The position numbers were made by a program, and so were the translations under genes. A model generated the notes under the pieces. That model was not told the DNA's origin, ran no database searches, and worked only from the letters and a program-made list of their open reading frames with translations. Positions 12,001 to 26,090 of a stretch of DNA of 64,000 nt are shown here, one piece after another (positions within the stretch are counted from its first letter, which is position 1; every line of letters begins with the position of its first letter). Source of the stretch: Tetmemena sp. SeJ-2015 (Eukaryota > Ciliophora > Spirotrichea > Sporadotrichida > Oxytrichidae); contig JAJKFJ010022713.1 in assembly GCA_027382625.1 (NCBI GenBank), forward strand, positions 84,944 through 148,943. The letters are read 5' to 3'.

Positions 12001-14687
12001 CTGCAATCATTCTCAAATCAACAGCTCGCAGGACAAGTAAACTTCGGTGGAGTTGGTCCCTTTGGAGGTTACTTGGGAGGAGAAGGTCAATAGCCATTTG
12101 GAGCTATGGGAGGTCTCGGTGGTTCTGGCGGTAACCCTGTCTCAGGTCCCGGCCAAACCCAGATCAGAGGTGATATCGCTGGACAAGAAGTAGCTGGTCA
12201 AGGCTCAAGAAACAGAGTTGAGAGGTCACAGAGCTCCTTTGTTCCTGAGCCTGTTGCTCTAGATGAGGAGCCGGAGAACAACAGCTCGTCTTCTCTCGCT
12301 TAGAATGAGGAAGCTGGCTAAAAATGACCAGACAATATAAAAATGGTTTATTGCTTTAATAGAGCATCTTACTTGAAGTTTATCTTAGTCTAATGAATCT
12401 CTATCTTTAATTTGAACTCAAAGCATATCTCATATTAAAAAATAATTATATAAAAATTAAACTATCTTTCTCTTACAATTTCATTTTATTATTTTCAATG
12501 TTAAATCTATACAAATTAAAAGCCTATATCAGCCTTTAGGTTATTAATTTATTGCAATTATTAGAAGAATTTAATTAGTGATAATATATCCATGATAATA
12601 TTGAATTTAATATATCACAAGAATCTTCCTTCGTTTAAATAATCTCTATTCTCACTTCTCCATAATTAAATAACTAGTTAATTTATTAATCTTGAGTATC
12701 TTCACTACTTTCATTATCACTTGACACTTTCAAAAAATATCATGTCACAAGCTCATGATTTTTCACTAAAAATTTGATTGTCTTTTCAAAATTCTAGGTC
12801 TTCAATTTTCAAATTTATCCTTACTGGCAATCTTTTGCATCTTCATCAAATTTCTTTATCCATTACTGACTAATTAATATTTTGAATCAAGAAAAACATG
12901 TTTTTGAGAGTTAGAATATAAAGTGACTATTTTTTATTATTTATTAATATCTTTAAGTTGGGAGAAATAGAATTAAGTGCATAGTATGATCATATTTTGA
13001 AAATTATTTGACTGTCGTCTCAAAATTATGGAAATTGATTAAAATTTAGAATAATCTTCATTCTTTTAATATCTTTATTTGCATATGTTAATTTATGTAA
13101 CAATCAGGAGGAGCTTAGATTTTGACATCAGCAGTATGGGCAATAAACTTTGCTATGTTTATAGATGACTGAGCACATCTATTTGCAGTTTGTAACTCGT
13201 TCTTTATGAGCTCTATTCAAAAAAAGTCATATTATTATAATTAAACCTTTATCTATTAGGAAAAAATGCTCTGATAAAAGATATCGCAAGACTCTAAATT
13301 TTTAATCTAAATTACAATCATTAATTGTGTTTAAGAAAGAGAATAAAAAAGAAAAGAAAAATCTATAACTCATAATTTAAATACAAATTTAAAATATATA
13401 GAAGTGGATAAATACAATAACAAAGACAAGATCATCAATTCAAATATGTAGAAAGTTTGAGGAGCCTAAATTAAAAAATACTTCTAATACATAGAAATTA
13501 AAATAATTTGAATATTAATTGCAACTTCTTAATTCATTGATTTTTACTTATAAGTTATATTTAATAAAATGTATAAGAAGAGCATCAATTTTGAAGGAGA
13601 GAACATTGCTGGAGGAAACGTTTAATTCACGAATAAGGGACAGTAGGAGGCTCGAGTAGTTGATTACAATTTGTACCAATAACAATAATTTATCGACCCT
13701 ACGATGATGGAACACTACTTGCTAGGTTTCATGAGTCTATAACCAGCTTTCCCAAACTAGCAACTAGGAGTTGGACAAGCAAACTTTGATATAGCTTGTG
13801 ATTTGGAGGTAAAATTGATGGGCTTGGTGCTTTTGGGAGCCAACCTTGGTATAGTGGAAATTCAGATCAGTTTGGAAATAGAGGCAATTCATTCCATGGT
13901 AGATATTCAGATTGCAGTTGAATTAGAGTAGACAGCCTTCTCAACTCAAGCCCTAGGCTTATTGAAAATAACTCTCTTCCACATTTAAAGAAAAATTATA
14001 TATATTTTTAAAATTAACAAATTTAATCTTTTAGAAGATTTATAAGATAAGGAGATTTTATTACCTTACTCCGACAAGTCATTTCTCATTTTACCTGAAT
14101 TTGAACTGCAGATCTTAAATAAAATAATTCCGCAGTGATTATCTACTAAACAAAAGGTTGGCCTTGGGATATAAATTTATTGCGATTTTAATAAAGTCAA
14201 GAATTCATTGAGTGATAAACTACTTTGAATTGTTCTAAAAATTATCACTTTCAAAATTAACCCTGATTTATATTCCTGAATCATTTTTTAATATGTTAAT
14301 ATATAATGAGGAGGAGCCTAGATTGGCAGCAGCAGTTTGGGCGGTGAAGATGTTGATAGCTGACTATGCTCCTCCCTTTACGATTTCGTCGTTGAATTCG
14401 TTCTTGAAGAAACTGCCTGCCAACTCCATTATGCTCTTCTGCTGGCTGTATTAATGGGAGTGAGCATTCTCTCCCGATAGTTTAGTTTATTTTCCCTATG
14501 CCACTCCCTCTCGCTTGACTTGCTGTGATAAAGGAGTATTGACTTGGGGATGAGAAGCAGCTAAGTCATCAAGAAAAGACATAGGGTCATTTTCGAAGTT
14601 AACATTCTATTGCGCTTTCTATTAGCTCTGTGAGTCCCCAGCACCTGAGGCTTTCAAAACTCTCTTTGCTATCTTTCCAAATATCAT
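6044..14687 (-). CDS. giant coiled-coil protein with repeated acidic Trp motifs (golgin-like), first segment split off by 3 kb
   Basis: The ATG at 14685-14687 opens MIFGKIAKRVLKASG; this first segment runs to about 14301 (AQTAAANLGSSS). The next segment begins near 11302 with YDLFGNLDQQILDTLL and continues to a TGA at 6044-6046. The middle part is coiled coil in which a unit like KAVYEKNKQINDLFN recurs at least four times (for example AVYDKNRQIGDYFS, AVYEKNKTINN). The C-terminal part is strongly acidic with repeated motifs such as GWGEDDLIL, GWGDDDIEIEE and GWEDDDIDI at the very end. Acidic Trp motifs of this kind often bind adaptor or trafficking proteins, and long coiled coils are typical of golgins; the trafficking role is inference, and I recognise no named orthologue. 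Several IESs interrupt it (9884, 11008, 11217, and a possible in-frame one near 9450-9475). Confidence 0.75.
9884..9915. other. IES, 32 bp, pointer TAAGT
   Basis: TAAGT stands at 9884-9888 and 9916-9920. Excision restores coiled-coil sequence NQHLEQEYNILQRELNK in the giant coiled-coil gene. Unexcised, the frame is shifted. Confidence 0.85.
11008..11030. other. IES, 23 bp, pointer TGA (TCA on gene strand)
   Basis: TGA repeats at 11008-11010 and 11031-11033. Excision joins ILDEF to RQAKKDLQSEL in one frame. The insert is nearly all A and T. Confidence 0.8.
11217..11235. other. IES, 19 bp, pointer TAAGC
   Basis: TAAGC repeats at 11217-11221 and 11236-11240. Excision gives SENRQLKSELNTQSQQIEE, a continuous coiled coil; without excision the frame meets TGA. 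Confidence 0.87.
11390..11480 (-). repeat. spare copy A of the end of coding segment 1 (coiled-coil gene)
   Basis: It encodes KGGAQSAINIVKSTAQTAAA and NLGSSSL, almost the same as 14304-14390 (KGGAQSAINIFTAQTAAAN). Three extra residues (VKS) and an upstream in-frame TGA set it apart from the functional-looking copy. Confidence 0.8.
11833..12327 (+). CDS. small Gly/Gln-rich protein (164 aa), nested gene
   Basis: One uninterrupted frame runs from ATG 11833 to TGA 12325-12327, with five in-frame TAA/TAG codons read as Gln before the Gly-rich core. The protein begins MQRKSVNFRGLNCAGGPVQ, has a Gly-rich middle (GAMGGLGGSGGNPV) and an acidic/Ser C-terminus (EEPENNSSSSLAQNEEAGQK). GC is clearly higher than in the flanks. 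I do not recognise the family. It lies in the opposite orientation inside the interval that splits the coiled-coil gene, so it may mature as its own small somatic chromosome. A decayed paralogue lies 1.2 kb downstream. No IES or intron was detected. Confidence 0.75.
12328..13099. other. AT-rich germline spacer, no coding seen
   Basis: AT-rich sequence lies between the nested gene and the second spare copy. I found no conserved coding or RNA feature. Confidence 0.6.
13100..13210 (-). repeat. spare copy B, degenerate, of the end of coding segment 1
   Basis: The gene-strand reading AQSSINIAKFIAHTADVK aligns with AQSAINIVKSTAQTAAAN of copy A, with many substitutions. It precedes the pseudogene just as copy A precedes the intact nested gene, so the two form a tandemly duplicated unit of roughly 1.7 kb. 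Confidence 0.7.
13568..13990 (+). pseudogene. decayed paralogue of the nested Gly/Gln-rich gene
   Basis: It starts MYKKSINFEGENIAGGNVQ, aligning with MQRKSVNFRGLNCAGGPVQ, and continues in parallel through a Q-rich DP(A/T)(I/M)M segment and QQL.(A/V)GQ(V/A)NF. After ANF the frame slips: Gly-rich sequence continues only in another frame (GKIDGLGAFGSQP), and that frame ends early. No pointer pair was found that repairs it. Confidence 0.7.
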
Positions 14688-14851
14688 ATTTAATATTTAT
14701 AATAATCTTATTTTCTGACTCAATATTATTTTGTTTTTTTTTGCAAGTATGAGTATGAATATTAATCTTATGTTTAAATGATTTAAACAGAGCGTAAGAA
14801 ATAATCTTGTTTGTTAATTAATTGTTATATTATCATCGAGAACTGCCTAAA

Positions 14852-18085
<3,234 letters not shown>

Positions 18086-18439
18086 AAATTGCAGTTAACC
18101 TTAATCAATTATAGTTTATTCCTCTTCTTCTTTCTGAGGTATATGAAGCTATAGATTTGAAACTGTTTGCAAAATTTAAAACGCATTACAATATTTTTCA
18201 CATAGTAGCAAAATTCGTCTATGAGTTCCAATTTGCAATAAATTAAGATGAAAATTAAAGTTATCAAGATTTTGGGCAAATAAACTTGCCTCTCTTATAT
18301 CAAGATTGATTTAAATTGATTATGCTTTATGTATTTTAGAAAAATCTTCTAGACAAGTCTGCTTGCAAAAACAAAGCGAGCAAGTCGAGCATTTTATGTC
18401 CCTGTAATTAGTCTTATTATATTCTCCAGATATTCCTCT

Positions 18440-19223
18440 AAAAATGTAAATTATAAACTTTGCTCTGTCTATCTTAGACAAACAGATTGCACAATTACTC
18501 TGAGGTTACTTAAAAATTTTCTATTATATAGAAGCAACTTAGGCTTTTGGAAAAGAGTGATGTGCGTAATAGGATTAAGATTATCTTCCCAGCTGCTGTT
18601 TAGAAAAGTCAAGCCGATTCCGAGATGCTCATAGGTAATCCAAACTGGAATAGCTCCTCCGCCCTTTTGCACAGAATCTCCGAATCTCCTTACTATGTCC
18701 TGATTCTTCAAATCCCAAGTGAGAGTTAAAGGCAATTTGAGATCGCACTGTCTGTAAGCATCTACATCTTTATTGTAGAGGGTGATATATTCAATGACTT
18801 CCTCTCCCGGTTTAAACCCATCCTTGATAAATACTGATATTCCTTTGTCTCTTATAAAAAAATAAACACGCATTCATCTTAATATTCTCTGCAGTTCAGA
18901 TAAATACCCTTTGAGGCTCCAGTTTTGAGTTCATAAACATCCACGTCTAGAGGGATTATCTCGCTGCTGGAACTCTTAGCATCCTTCTTATTTTCCTTGG
19001 TTTTGTAAAAGCAAGAGCACTCAAACAATTCTTAAGGACTCACCCCCAAATACATTCTCAAGTCACTTCTTATTTCTCCTTAGGGCCTAGGACTCCTCAC
19101 AAAGTTGAACTTGTTCTCTTCAACCTACAGATAAGTATTTTGTGACTGAATTAAGAAACTTACTCTGCTAGCTTAAACGCTCTCTTTTAATTCCTCCTGT
19201 GCTGGTTTAGACCTTTCCACCAT
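18440..19223 (-). CDS. unknown conserved-looking protein, possible Cys-rich C-terminus
   Basis: The ATG at 19221-19223 starts MVERSKPAQEELKESVQ. A 39-nt GT-AG intron at about 19125-19163 follows QASR. The rest reads VEENKFNFVRSPRPQGE, then a hydrophobic/charged domain with CREYQDECVFIKDGFKPGEE and PVWITYEHLGIGLTFLNSSW. A 35-bp IES (18827-18861) must be removed. The exact end is unresolved: past about 18470 another frame contains a cluster KCSTCSLCFCKQTCLEDF that looks like a metal-binding C-terminus, so one more IES or frame change is likely. It is convergent with the CDKL kinase. I do not recognise the family. Confidence 0.6.
18827..18861. other. IES, 35 bp, pointer ATAAA
   Basis: ATAAA repeats at 18827-18831 and 18862-18866. 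Excision gives YQDECVFIKDGFKPGEEV in one frame. Confidence 0.85.
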
Positions 19224-19540
19224 TGAAATTTAATTTATAATCAATAATATTGAATAAAAATTGGAGAAATGAGACGAATTAAGTGGGTGCAGGATAATTG
19301 GAGATAATAAAAGTAAACGGATGGAAAGCTACTAATCAATATTTCCGCTACTTTTCTCATTGAAGCAAAGAGGGACTAGGACTTCCAATGAAATAAGATT
19401 ATAGTGTAATAGCTCTAAAGCAAAGAGAGGAGAGGCTTTTTTTAATTAAGGTGTAAATTAAAAAGAACAATGTAGGCTTTAATAAGTTTTTGATAGGAGG
19501 GGACTTTTCTAGGAACTACCGTTTAAATTGACTACCATCA

Positions 19541-19860
19541 TCATTTAGCGAGCTCACCAACATAGTAAATTCAAAAGAGAAAGCAATTGATTTACATAGA
19601 TGAATTATGCTATACTTCTTGAGCAACTCTCTTGCTCTTTTTGTGTGATCTGCATCAGCGTAAGCTTCTGAGGCGTCTTTACCATCTGCATTTTCGAGTA
19701 GGATGTCTTGCCCACCTGGATGCTTGGCCATGTAGGGGCTAACATCGTATACTTTGCCTTCTATAATGAGCCACAGGTCTCCATCTTTGTTGTGGACTGC
19801 CACATCTTCGCATGTGAAGTGCTTGATCTCAGGGGCTGAATCGGCTACTGCTACTTCCAT
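19541..19860 (-). CDS. cytochrome b5 domain protein
   Basis: The ATG at 19858-19860 opens MEVAVADSAPEIKHFTCEDV. The heme-binding core is clear: YDVSPYMAKHPGGQDILLE with the HPGG histidine, and a second conserved histidine in AYADADHTKRARELL. With a 44-bp IES removed (19559-19602) it ends KKYSIIGELAK then TGA at 19541-19543, a typical cytochrome b5 core end. It has no C-terminal membrane anchor, so it would be soluble. Cytochrome b5 passes electrons to desaturases and other oxygenases. Length after excision is about 91 residues. Confidence 0.9.
19559..19602. other. IES, 44 bp, 2-bp pointer AA
   Basis: Removing this AT-rich segment restores a cytochrome b5-like end (SIIGELAK, TGA). The 2-bp repeat is weak evidence by itself; the restored protein end is the main support. 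Confidence 0.65.
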
Positions 19861-20094
19861 CTCTATATCACATTTAAGTTCCTTGAAAGTGAAGAGCGTA
19901 TTGTGAAACAGATGTGATATTGTTGTTGTTAAACTTGAACTTACTTGTCTGCTGGTTTTTGGTTACTTGGTTTAAAGCGATTTTACTAAGCGATTAATTA
20001 AATTATTGAATTAAGTTTATTCTAGTTGCTTAAATACTCTGGTTAGTTGACTTATAGTATAATATTGAAATTGATTAGGGGTTAGATCACAATA

Positions 20095-22109
20095 TAATTC
20101 AGTCCATTACATTTACTCTGGAATATAGTTACAAATATATACTGCGATCCCTTCCTTGCGATATAGCAGGCCTCGTTTAGTTTCGCTTTCCAGCTGTCTA
20201 GGATATCAGTGCCTTTCATTATCTACTCCATCGCCTTCGATTTGTATAGCTCCATCTCTATAATCGGAGCCTCCACGTATTTTGGAACATCCTCGTAGCT
20301 GACCAAGATGAACTTTTGCGCCTCAAGCATGAACTCAACGTCGAGTTGCGCTGACTTTATCATGATTCTCGTTTCGTTTGAAATCCTGTTCCAGTCCTTG
20401 CCTTCAATTCCAGTGTACCTTGGATTATATTTTCTGCAGAATCTATAGGAGCGCTTCTTGTAGAGGTACTTTGCCTCCCTTTTATTTATATCATTGATCT
20501 GATGCAGCAGCTTCCTCAGGCTGAACACTGAGCACTCAATGTGAGTGATTCTACTCTGCGCTGCTTTGCTAAGAGATTTATTGAAGTCCTCCAGTGCTCC
20601 GAGGATCTTATCTGCGCCGCCTACAATGTTTACTAAATCACCAGCGCTACTCTCTATCCGCTTCGCTAAGTCATCGAGATCCCCAGACTGTAAAAGAGCT
20701 TGCTGCTTAACTGAAACCTATCTCTCTTTGGGTTTCACCATCTTAGTGTTGACTCCTCCAAACGATCCCTCAAATATGAAAGTTCTTCCGCACCATGAAT
20801 CTTAGCGGCGAGCCACGACGCTCTGTACTATCAGCTGTAGCAGGTAATTGCGCTTGCTATATACCTTCTTCGATATCGTCCTCAACTCCTTCTAAAGAGA
20901 AGTCAGTTCTGAGTGAAGGGGAGGGGGTGATATGTTTGACCTCTGTGTCAAAGTCTTAAATGTGCTCTTCAGCTTGGACTTTAGCTGAGTTGATCTGACA
21001 TTGAATTCAACGCAGTCGCTGAAAGCAAAGCCAACGGCCATGGCTTCTCTGTATGTCAGTAAGGCTTCCGTTATTATTAGTGGCCCTTCTCCCCCAAAGC
21101 TGATATCTCGATCTGATTAGCAATCTTCATCAATGGCGTCTCGCAATTAGTCAAGGTATTCGTGGATCGCCAAAGGTCTCAGCTCTTCACTCTGTGAGCT
21201 CTATTGATCTGTGATCTGCAAGGTTATTAGCTTTTAAGGCTTCCTGTCTCTTTCGCTAAAGCTCTTGTTCTTCCAGTCTTCATGAATCTTGTGTACGTGG
21301 TCGTGGAGCGCTTACATCCTTTTGGATCTCAGCGTTGGCAATAACTACACCTTCTACTTTTCCTCAACTCTCAATACGGCCTCCATTTAATTCGTCAGCA
21401 ATCCGTGGAAGCTTCTGGTTGTGAGGCGGAGCTCGTTCAATTCTCTGAGGGATTGATGGGTGGAGTCAGGTAAATGGCAAAGCTGCGAGCACTTCCTTAA
21501 TTCAATCGGCTCAAAGCCTGGGCGTCTGCTCAGCCCCTCACTGTGAGCGTAGCACCTATGCGGCCGCGAGGTGTCCCTGAGGGTAGAAGGGTTTTAAGAA
21601 TACACATACTGCATCACGTTCATCATCGCCAGCTCCATGACAGCCATCGCCTTCTGAGCATTGAAAACACTCTCCCGAAACTGAAGCAGCGTGTCAGTTG
21701 GACTTTTATGGAGTGCCGAGGTAGTTTCCAGTATCCGTGGGAGGCCGTCTATGAGCTGCCGGCGCTTGTTTTATTCAAAGGTAGGCCCATGGATTATAAT
21801 ATCATGCTTACTAAAGGGCTTGCTGTCATCCAAGACGAGAGTGGAGTGGTAGCGGTTAACTTGGAGCTGGACAATGGGGTCCCAAGGAATCATAAACTAT
21901 GAGCCCTTCGCATTCTTGATTTGCGTATCAGTGGCTTTCCCAACTATACTTTCGGAGGCTAGGCTCCCACTAGACTGCGTCGATTGCTCGGACTACTCCA
22001 CATTCCTACTCCTGTATTCCATGCGGAGAAGACTGAGCTTAGATTCCGGAAGCGGTGGTAAGTAATACAATGATTCGTGTGGCGGTTGGGGTGGCTTGGT
22101 GGTCAGCAT
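20095..22109 (-). CDS. unknown protein of about 670 aa, GC-richer, no IES detected
   Basis: The ATG at 22107-22109 opens MLTTKPPQPPHESLYYLPP and a single frame then stays open for 2 kb with about two dozen TAA/TAG codons read as Gln. The sequence is mixed helical and charged: HRCYAHSEGLSRRPGFEPIE, DISFGGEGPLIITEALLTYR, DLDDLAKRIESSAGDLVNIV, LRKLLHQINDINKREAKYLY. There is no signal peptide, membrane span or domain I recognise. GC is noticeably higher than in neighbouring genes. The stop is unresolved: the frame has no TGA before it runs toward the cytochrome b5 start, so the end given here is approximate and a short intron or IES near 20100 is possible. It is transcribed divergently from the gene at 22.4 kb. 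Confidence 0.7.
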
Positions 22110-22383
22110 CTTTAATTGAAAAGTGATCGTTAATTATTTAAGAAGGGTGGGCGGTTAATTAATCAAAGATTCGTATCAGGGTGGCTGGCGGCTGTGATTA
22201 AAAGTTGTCTGACTCGCTACTACTACTACTACTTCCTACGAGTCAGACAAATATTTTCAGGGTAAGTTCATGCTTCATTTGTATTTACTCCATTTACGCA
22301 ATTAACCTCGATCTTATACTATTAGTTAATTAGGCAATGAGTGGGTGGGGCTGTGAGCTTTAATTTATTAAATCCAATAAAAT
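22110..22383. promoter_or_regulatory. G-rich divergent intergenic region with a 12-bp-stem hairpin
   Basis: This region separates two divergently oriented genes. It has several G-rich tracts (for example GGGTGGGCGG and GTGGGTGGGGC). At 22205-22250 a perfect inverted repeat TTGTCTGACTCG / CGAGTCAGACAA flanks a (CTA)n loop. A regulatory or chromosome-end role is inference only. Confidence 0.4.
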
Positions 22384-25300
22384 ATGATGATGATGCGTAC
22401 AAACCTACATCAGAACAGCACCACAGCCAAAAACCAAGGTAATTTCACAATTCATGCAACTTCATTGTCTATGAGGAACTTATTCTTACTCTGATGATAA
22501 CCAAGTATTTATAGCGTCATTAGGTTCCACTCAGCAAAAATAATCTAAATTCCAAGCATAGAAGAAGAATGACTAACATGCACAAGATATTCAATTATTC
22601 TTTTTAGATCAGTAAGGATTAAAGGATCAAACTTTGCGACTTACTGAAACTTATAGAGACGAAGGCAGTCCCAGAGTTAAACTAAGCGACTCTTTTGTAG
22701 TATCTGACAAAGGAAACTCAAGCAAGCACTCTCAGAAGGCAAAAATGAGATCTCAATCTCCAAAGACGCAGAAGTTCGGACACTCACAATACTATTCTCA
22801 GATGAGTGCAAACTAGCTTTCCAGGGCTCTTAGAGATACAAAGATTAGCATTAAAGAAATAATTATGTGATTAGTGAAAAGAATGCAGCAGGATATCAAA
22901 CTGCAAAGTAGAGTAATGAGAATGCAGATCAGAGAAGACAGAAGGCAAACCAGAGTTAGAATGAATTAGGAATAGCCGATTTCTCAGCTTAGATGCAGGA
23001 TGCTAAGCATGTTAATACCAAAGAGTTCAACAACTCTTGTTACTCCCCAGTGCAGTATGACAGAAGACAGAAGAGATTCAGTGAGTATTTATTATAGTCA
23101 GTCTTAAATTGTATTGCGAGGAGGTGAATGAGATGATAAAGACGAGTGTGAATAAGGTAGCCACAATAATTGAAAGAGAGTAATCTAGAGATAGAAGGAT
23201 GAGCGTATCAAGAAAGAGCAGAAGCAGATTAGATGTAGTTTAATAGCTTAATGCAACAACAGTCCTTCTATCCCAGTAAAACCAGGGATATGATTTGAGA
23301 TCAGACGAAGGTAAAGTAACAAGTCCCACTGATTTGCAACTCAAGAACCAAACTTAGAGATTGCTCGCTCTAAACAAAAAAGCTCTAGATGTTCAAAAGC
23401 AAAATGTAAGGAAGTCAAATTAAAGAGCTGAATCTTTTACTGAGAATTCAATAGACTCAGACCTGCCCATCCATATTACTTCTTCGTTCGCTCAAAAGGC
23501 CATTAAAGAGAGCATTAACAAGACTATTGTAAATAAATATATATTCATTTAATCACTATAAAGAATCCTTATTTATGTATATTGATCATGCAAATACGGT
23601 AAAAAATCAAGCACCAAACGATGAAGATAGGTCTAGGTAAACTCTTTAGAAGAAAAGTTCTTAAAATACTTTTGGATTATGGAACATTAAATTCTAAGTT
23701 AATTGTTCCTAATAACCAGCTTCAAACTGCTTCTTCTTAATCGCCTGGAACTTAACCGAACATTAAGCAAGGGGAAATCTCTTTCAATAATTTAGGAGGC
23801 ACCTAAGCGTTTCTCAGCTTCGGAACTGGAACAGAATTAGGGAATGAGTTTTGAGAAGCACTTCAGTCTGAATTCTATCAATCAGAAAAAGAACCACTAC
23901 TTTATATTTAAATATGTTATATTGTACGAGAAGAATAAAGAGAAGATTGTTTTGCTGCAGAGGTTTATAAAGGGAAGCATGAAAAGAGTCAAGACGCAAA
24001 AGAAGAAGCTCTCTGATGTCTTAAGTGCAGTGCAAGCCGGATTAAAAGGTGAGACAGCTAATGGCGAGAGAGGATGTTAGAAGGATAAGAGCAGAAATTA
24101 GAGATCTTTCAAAGTTGATTGAGAGTATAAGCTCACACAAGAACAACAACCAGCAAGGGGTATTTAAACATAGAAACACATACTCAAGGAGAAAAAGATT
24201 AAACTCATATCTATAATCGATGCTGTCCTCAGAAGTGATCAAATGCATGCTTAAAAAATACAAGTCAGACCAGCTTAAGACAAACCTTAGAGACTTAAAG
24301 ATTTGATAATTATTTTGACATAGAGTAGTGGAGACTGAAGTAAAGCTAATTGATCAGTCAGTTAGCAGCATAGACGAGGATAATTTAGGCTTTGATGAGA
24401 TGAGTGACGACAACGAAGATATCATTCAATCTAATGCAACTACCCAAAGAGGCAAAGATGGGTAAATTAAGTCTTAAAAATCTTGTAAGGATGTTAGCCA
24501 GGCATTGAAGTTTTAGATATTTTAGTTGCTACCTATAAATAAAGCTTTCCAAGAAAAGCCAACTGACAGTCCTTAGAAGTAAGGAAAGGGAGTTCAAAGA
24601 AAAGAAATGAGCAGCAACCAACTCCTACTCAACTCTGGCGAGATATTTATCTTTTTTAAGAAGTCTAGATAGCTTGCTTCGAATATAGACATAGACAATC
24701 AAGTTTAAGGGAGAATTAAGTCGCAGTCTAACTACCAACCCAAATCAGTAAAGAGCAGCAGTAGATGAGCAAGTTCACTCACTAATCTCCCTAAAACCAA
24801 TAGAAGAGATCAAACAGTCCGATGTAGAGCCAACCTTCAGCACCATCTCTAGTTGGCAGGTGCAAAGATAAGTACTAAAACACTAAGCACAAGAACTTCC
24901 TCAAGAAAAGAACTGGCCATGAGTATGATCCACTCAAGGCTGCAACCACAAGCTAAGGAAACTACTCTACTGTTCAATCCAAGATTCAAAAAGAGAGGAG
25001 TCGATCGTTTGAGAAAAGGCATCCCTCAGTAACTGAGGTCAACATTGATTCTGGTGAAATGGACTTGACATCTAAGATAAAGTTCGTGAGTTAGAAAATT
25101 AAGGAGGGGTAGACAGATGGCAAAGATCTCAAAGTTTAGACTGATTAATCTCTTATTTTGATTTGCTTAAGAAGAAGAACAGCCCCAACGATAAGCTTTC
25201 ACCTTTGGAATAGAAAAGCTCTCCCAATCTTTCTAACTAAACACTCTCACCCTCAGATCCAAAGGATCCTCAAGGCCAGATGAAATACTCCTTCATGAAA

Positions 25301-26090
25301 CCTTCAAACCCTTAATCTTCAACTTCAGCGGTGAAGCAAAATTAGTTAGTGTCTAAGATTGCATAATTCGACTTGCTTTAAAATCAGAGTAGCCCAGTGA
25401 TATAAAATAGTTCTTTCTCAGGCCACCTAGGCGAAGGCTATAACTCAGTCACAAACTTAAACTCTAACTAGAAGCAGAAGCTTGCAGGCGTGAATCAAGC
25501 ATTGAACTTCAACTCAGCTGCTTCTAACAGTGCCAATTAGCTTCCCAAGGCTAAGACAGGGAACTCGTTTCATGTACTAGCAGCAGGTACCGAGGTTAGA
25601 AGTCAAAAGTCAAATTCCTAGTACCATCAGAACAGCAGCACCAACCACAGTTTGCAAATTTAAGAGGCAAGGAAGCAGTCAGACAACAGCAGTGGTAGTA
25701 AATCTACTGCCTAGGGTTCAACAGTTATCTTGAATTTGAATGAGACTTCAGCTGGCAATTCAAACGCTCAAAACTTATAAACTTATAATTTATTATTCAA
25801 GATTATAACTAGAAGTTAGCCCTTATGGAATTGAATATGAAGCTAACATCGCCTAAGACTTCAAAGAATCAGACAACTAAACTATAACAAATAAGTAACC
25901 TTGCTTCCAAATAACCCCAGCAAGCTAAATAGAGTAGTTAACTCAATTAAATACCACAGGTTACTTAAGAGAAGCTAGATAAACTTCAATAACTGTTTAA
26001 GCAAGCTCATGATAGCTAGTCCAAGCATTTTTCTCCAATCAATTAGACTATGGCAACGAGTATGATGAACTAATTCTAGGTAAGTTATGA
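22384..26090 (+). CDS. long low-complexity Ser/Lys/Gln/Asn-rich protein, IES/intron-interrupted
   Basis: The likely start is the ATG run at 22384-22395 (MMMMRTNLHQNSTTAKNQ). Coding pieces continue with only short frame breaks: RLTETYRDEGSPRVKLSDSF, KAKMRSQSPKTQKFGHSQYY, SLNSINQKKNHYFIFKYVIL, IDQSVSSIDEDNLGFDEMSD, then Ser/Asn/Gln-rich sequence to a TGA at 26088-26090. It has many RS/KS phosphosite-like patches and basic clusters but no domain I recognise. Frame changes every few hundred bases near AT-rich inserts (for example 22440-22500, 23540-23640) suggest several IESs or introns. It may be more than one gene; I could not find a convincing internal end and start. Confidence 0.55.

Larger units (their letters stand above)
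11303..14303. other. about 3-kb insertion between first and second coding segments of the coiled-coil gene
   Basis: A possible pointer TAT (ATA on the + strand) lies at 14301-14303 and 11300-11302; joining there gives SSSLYDLFGNLD. The interval holds a small intact gene (11833-12327), its pseudogene (about 13568-13990), and two spare copies of the last part of the first coding segment (about 11390-11480 and 13100-13210). Seen: the copies and the frame junction. Inferred: that the whole interval is removed or processed separately during somatic development. The near copy at 11390 has an in-frame TGA upstream and no start codon, so the distal segment is the likely functional one. Confidence 0.55.

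Noticed and set aside
21543..21902. 119-codon + strand open frame (MSVAPMRPRG...)
   Set aside because: It is the antisense shadow of the 20.1-22.1 kb - strand gene, whose frame is open for 2 kb.
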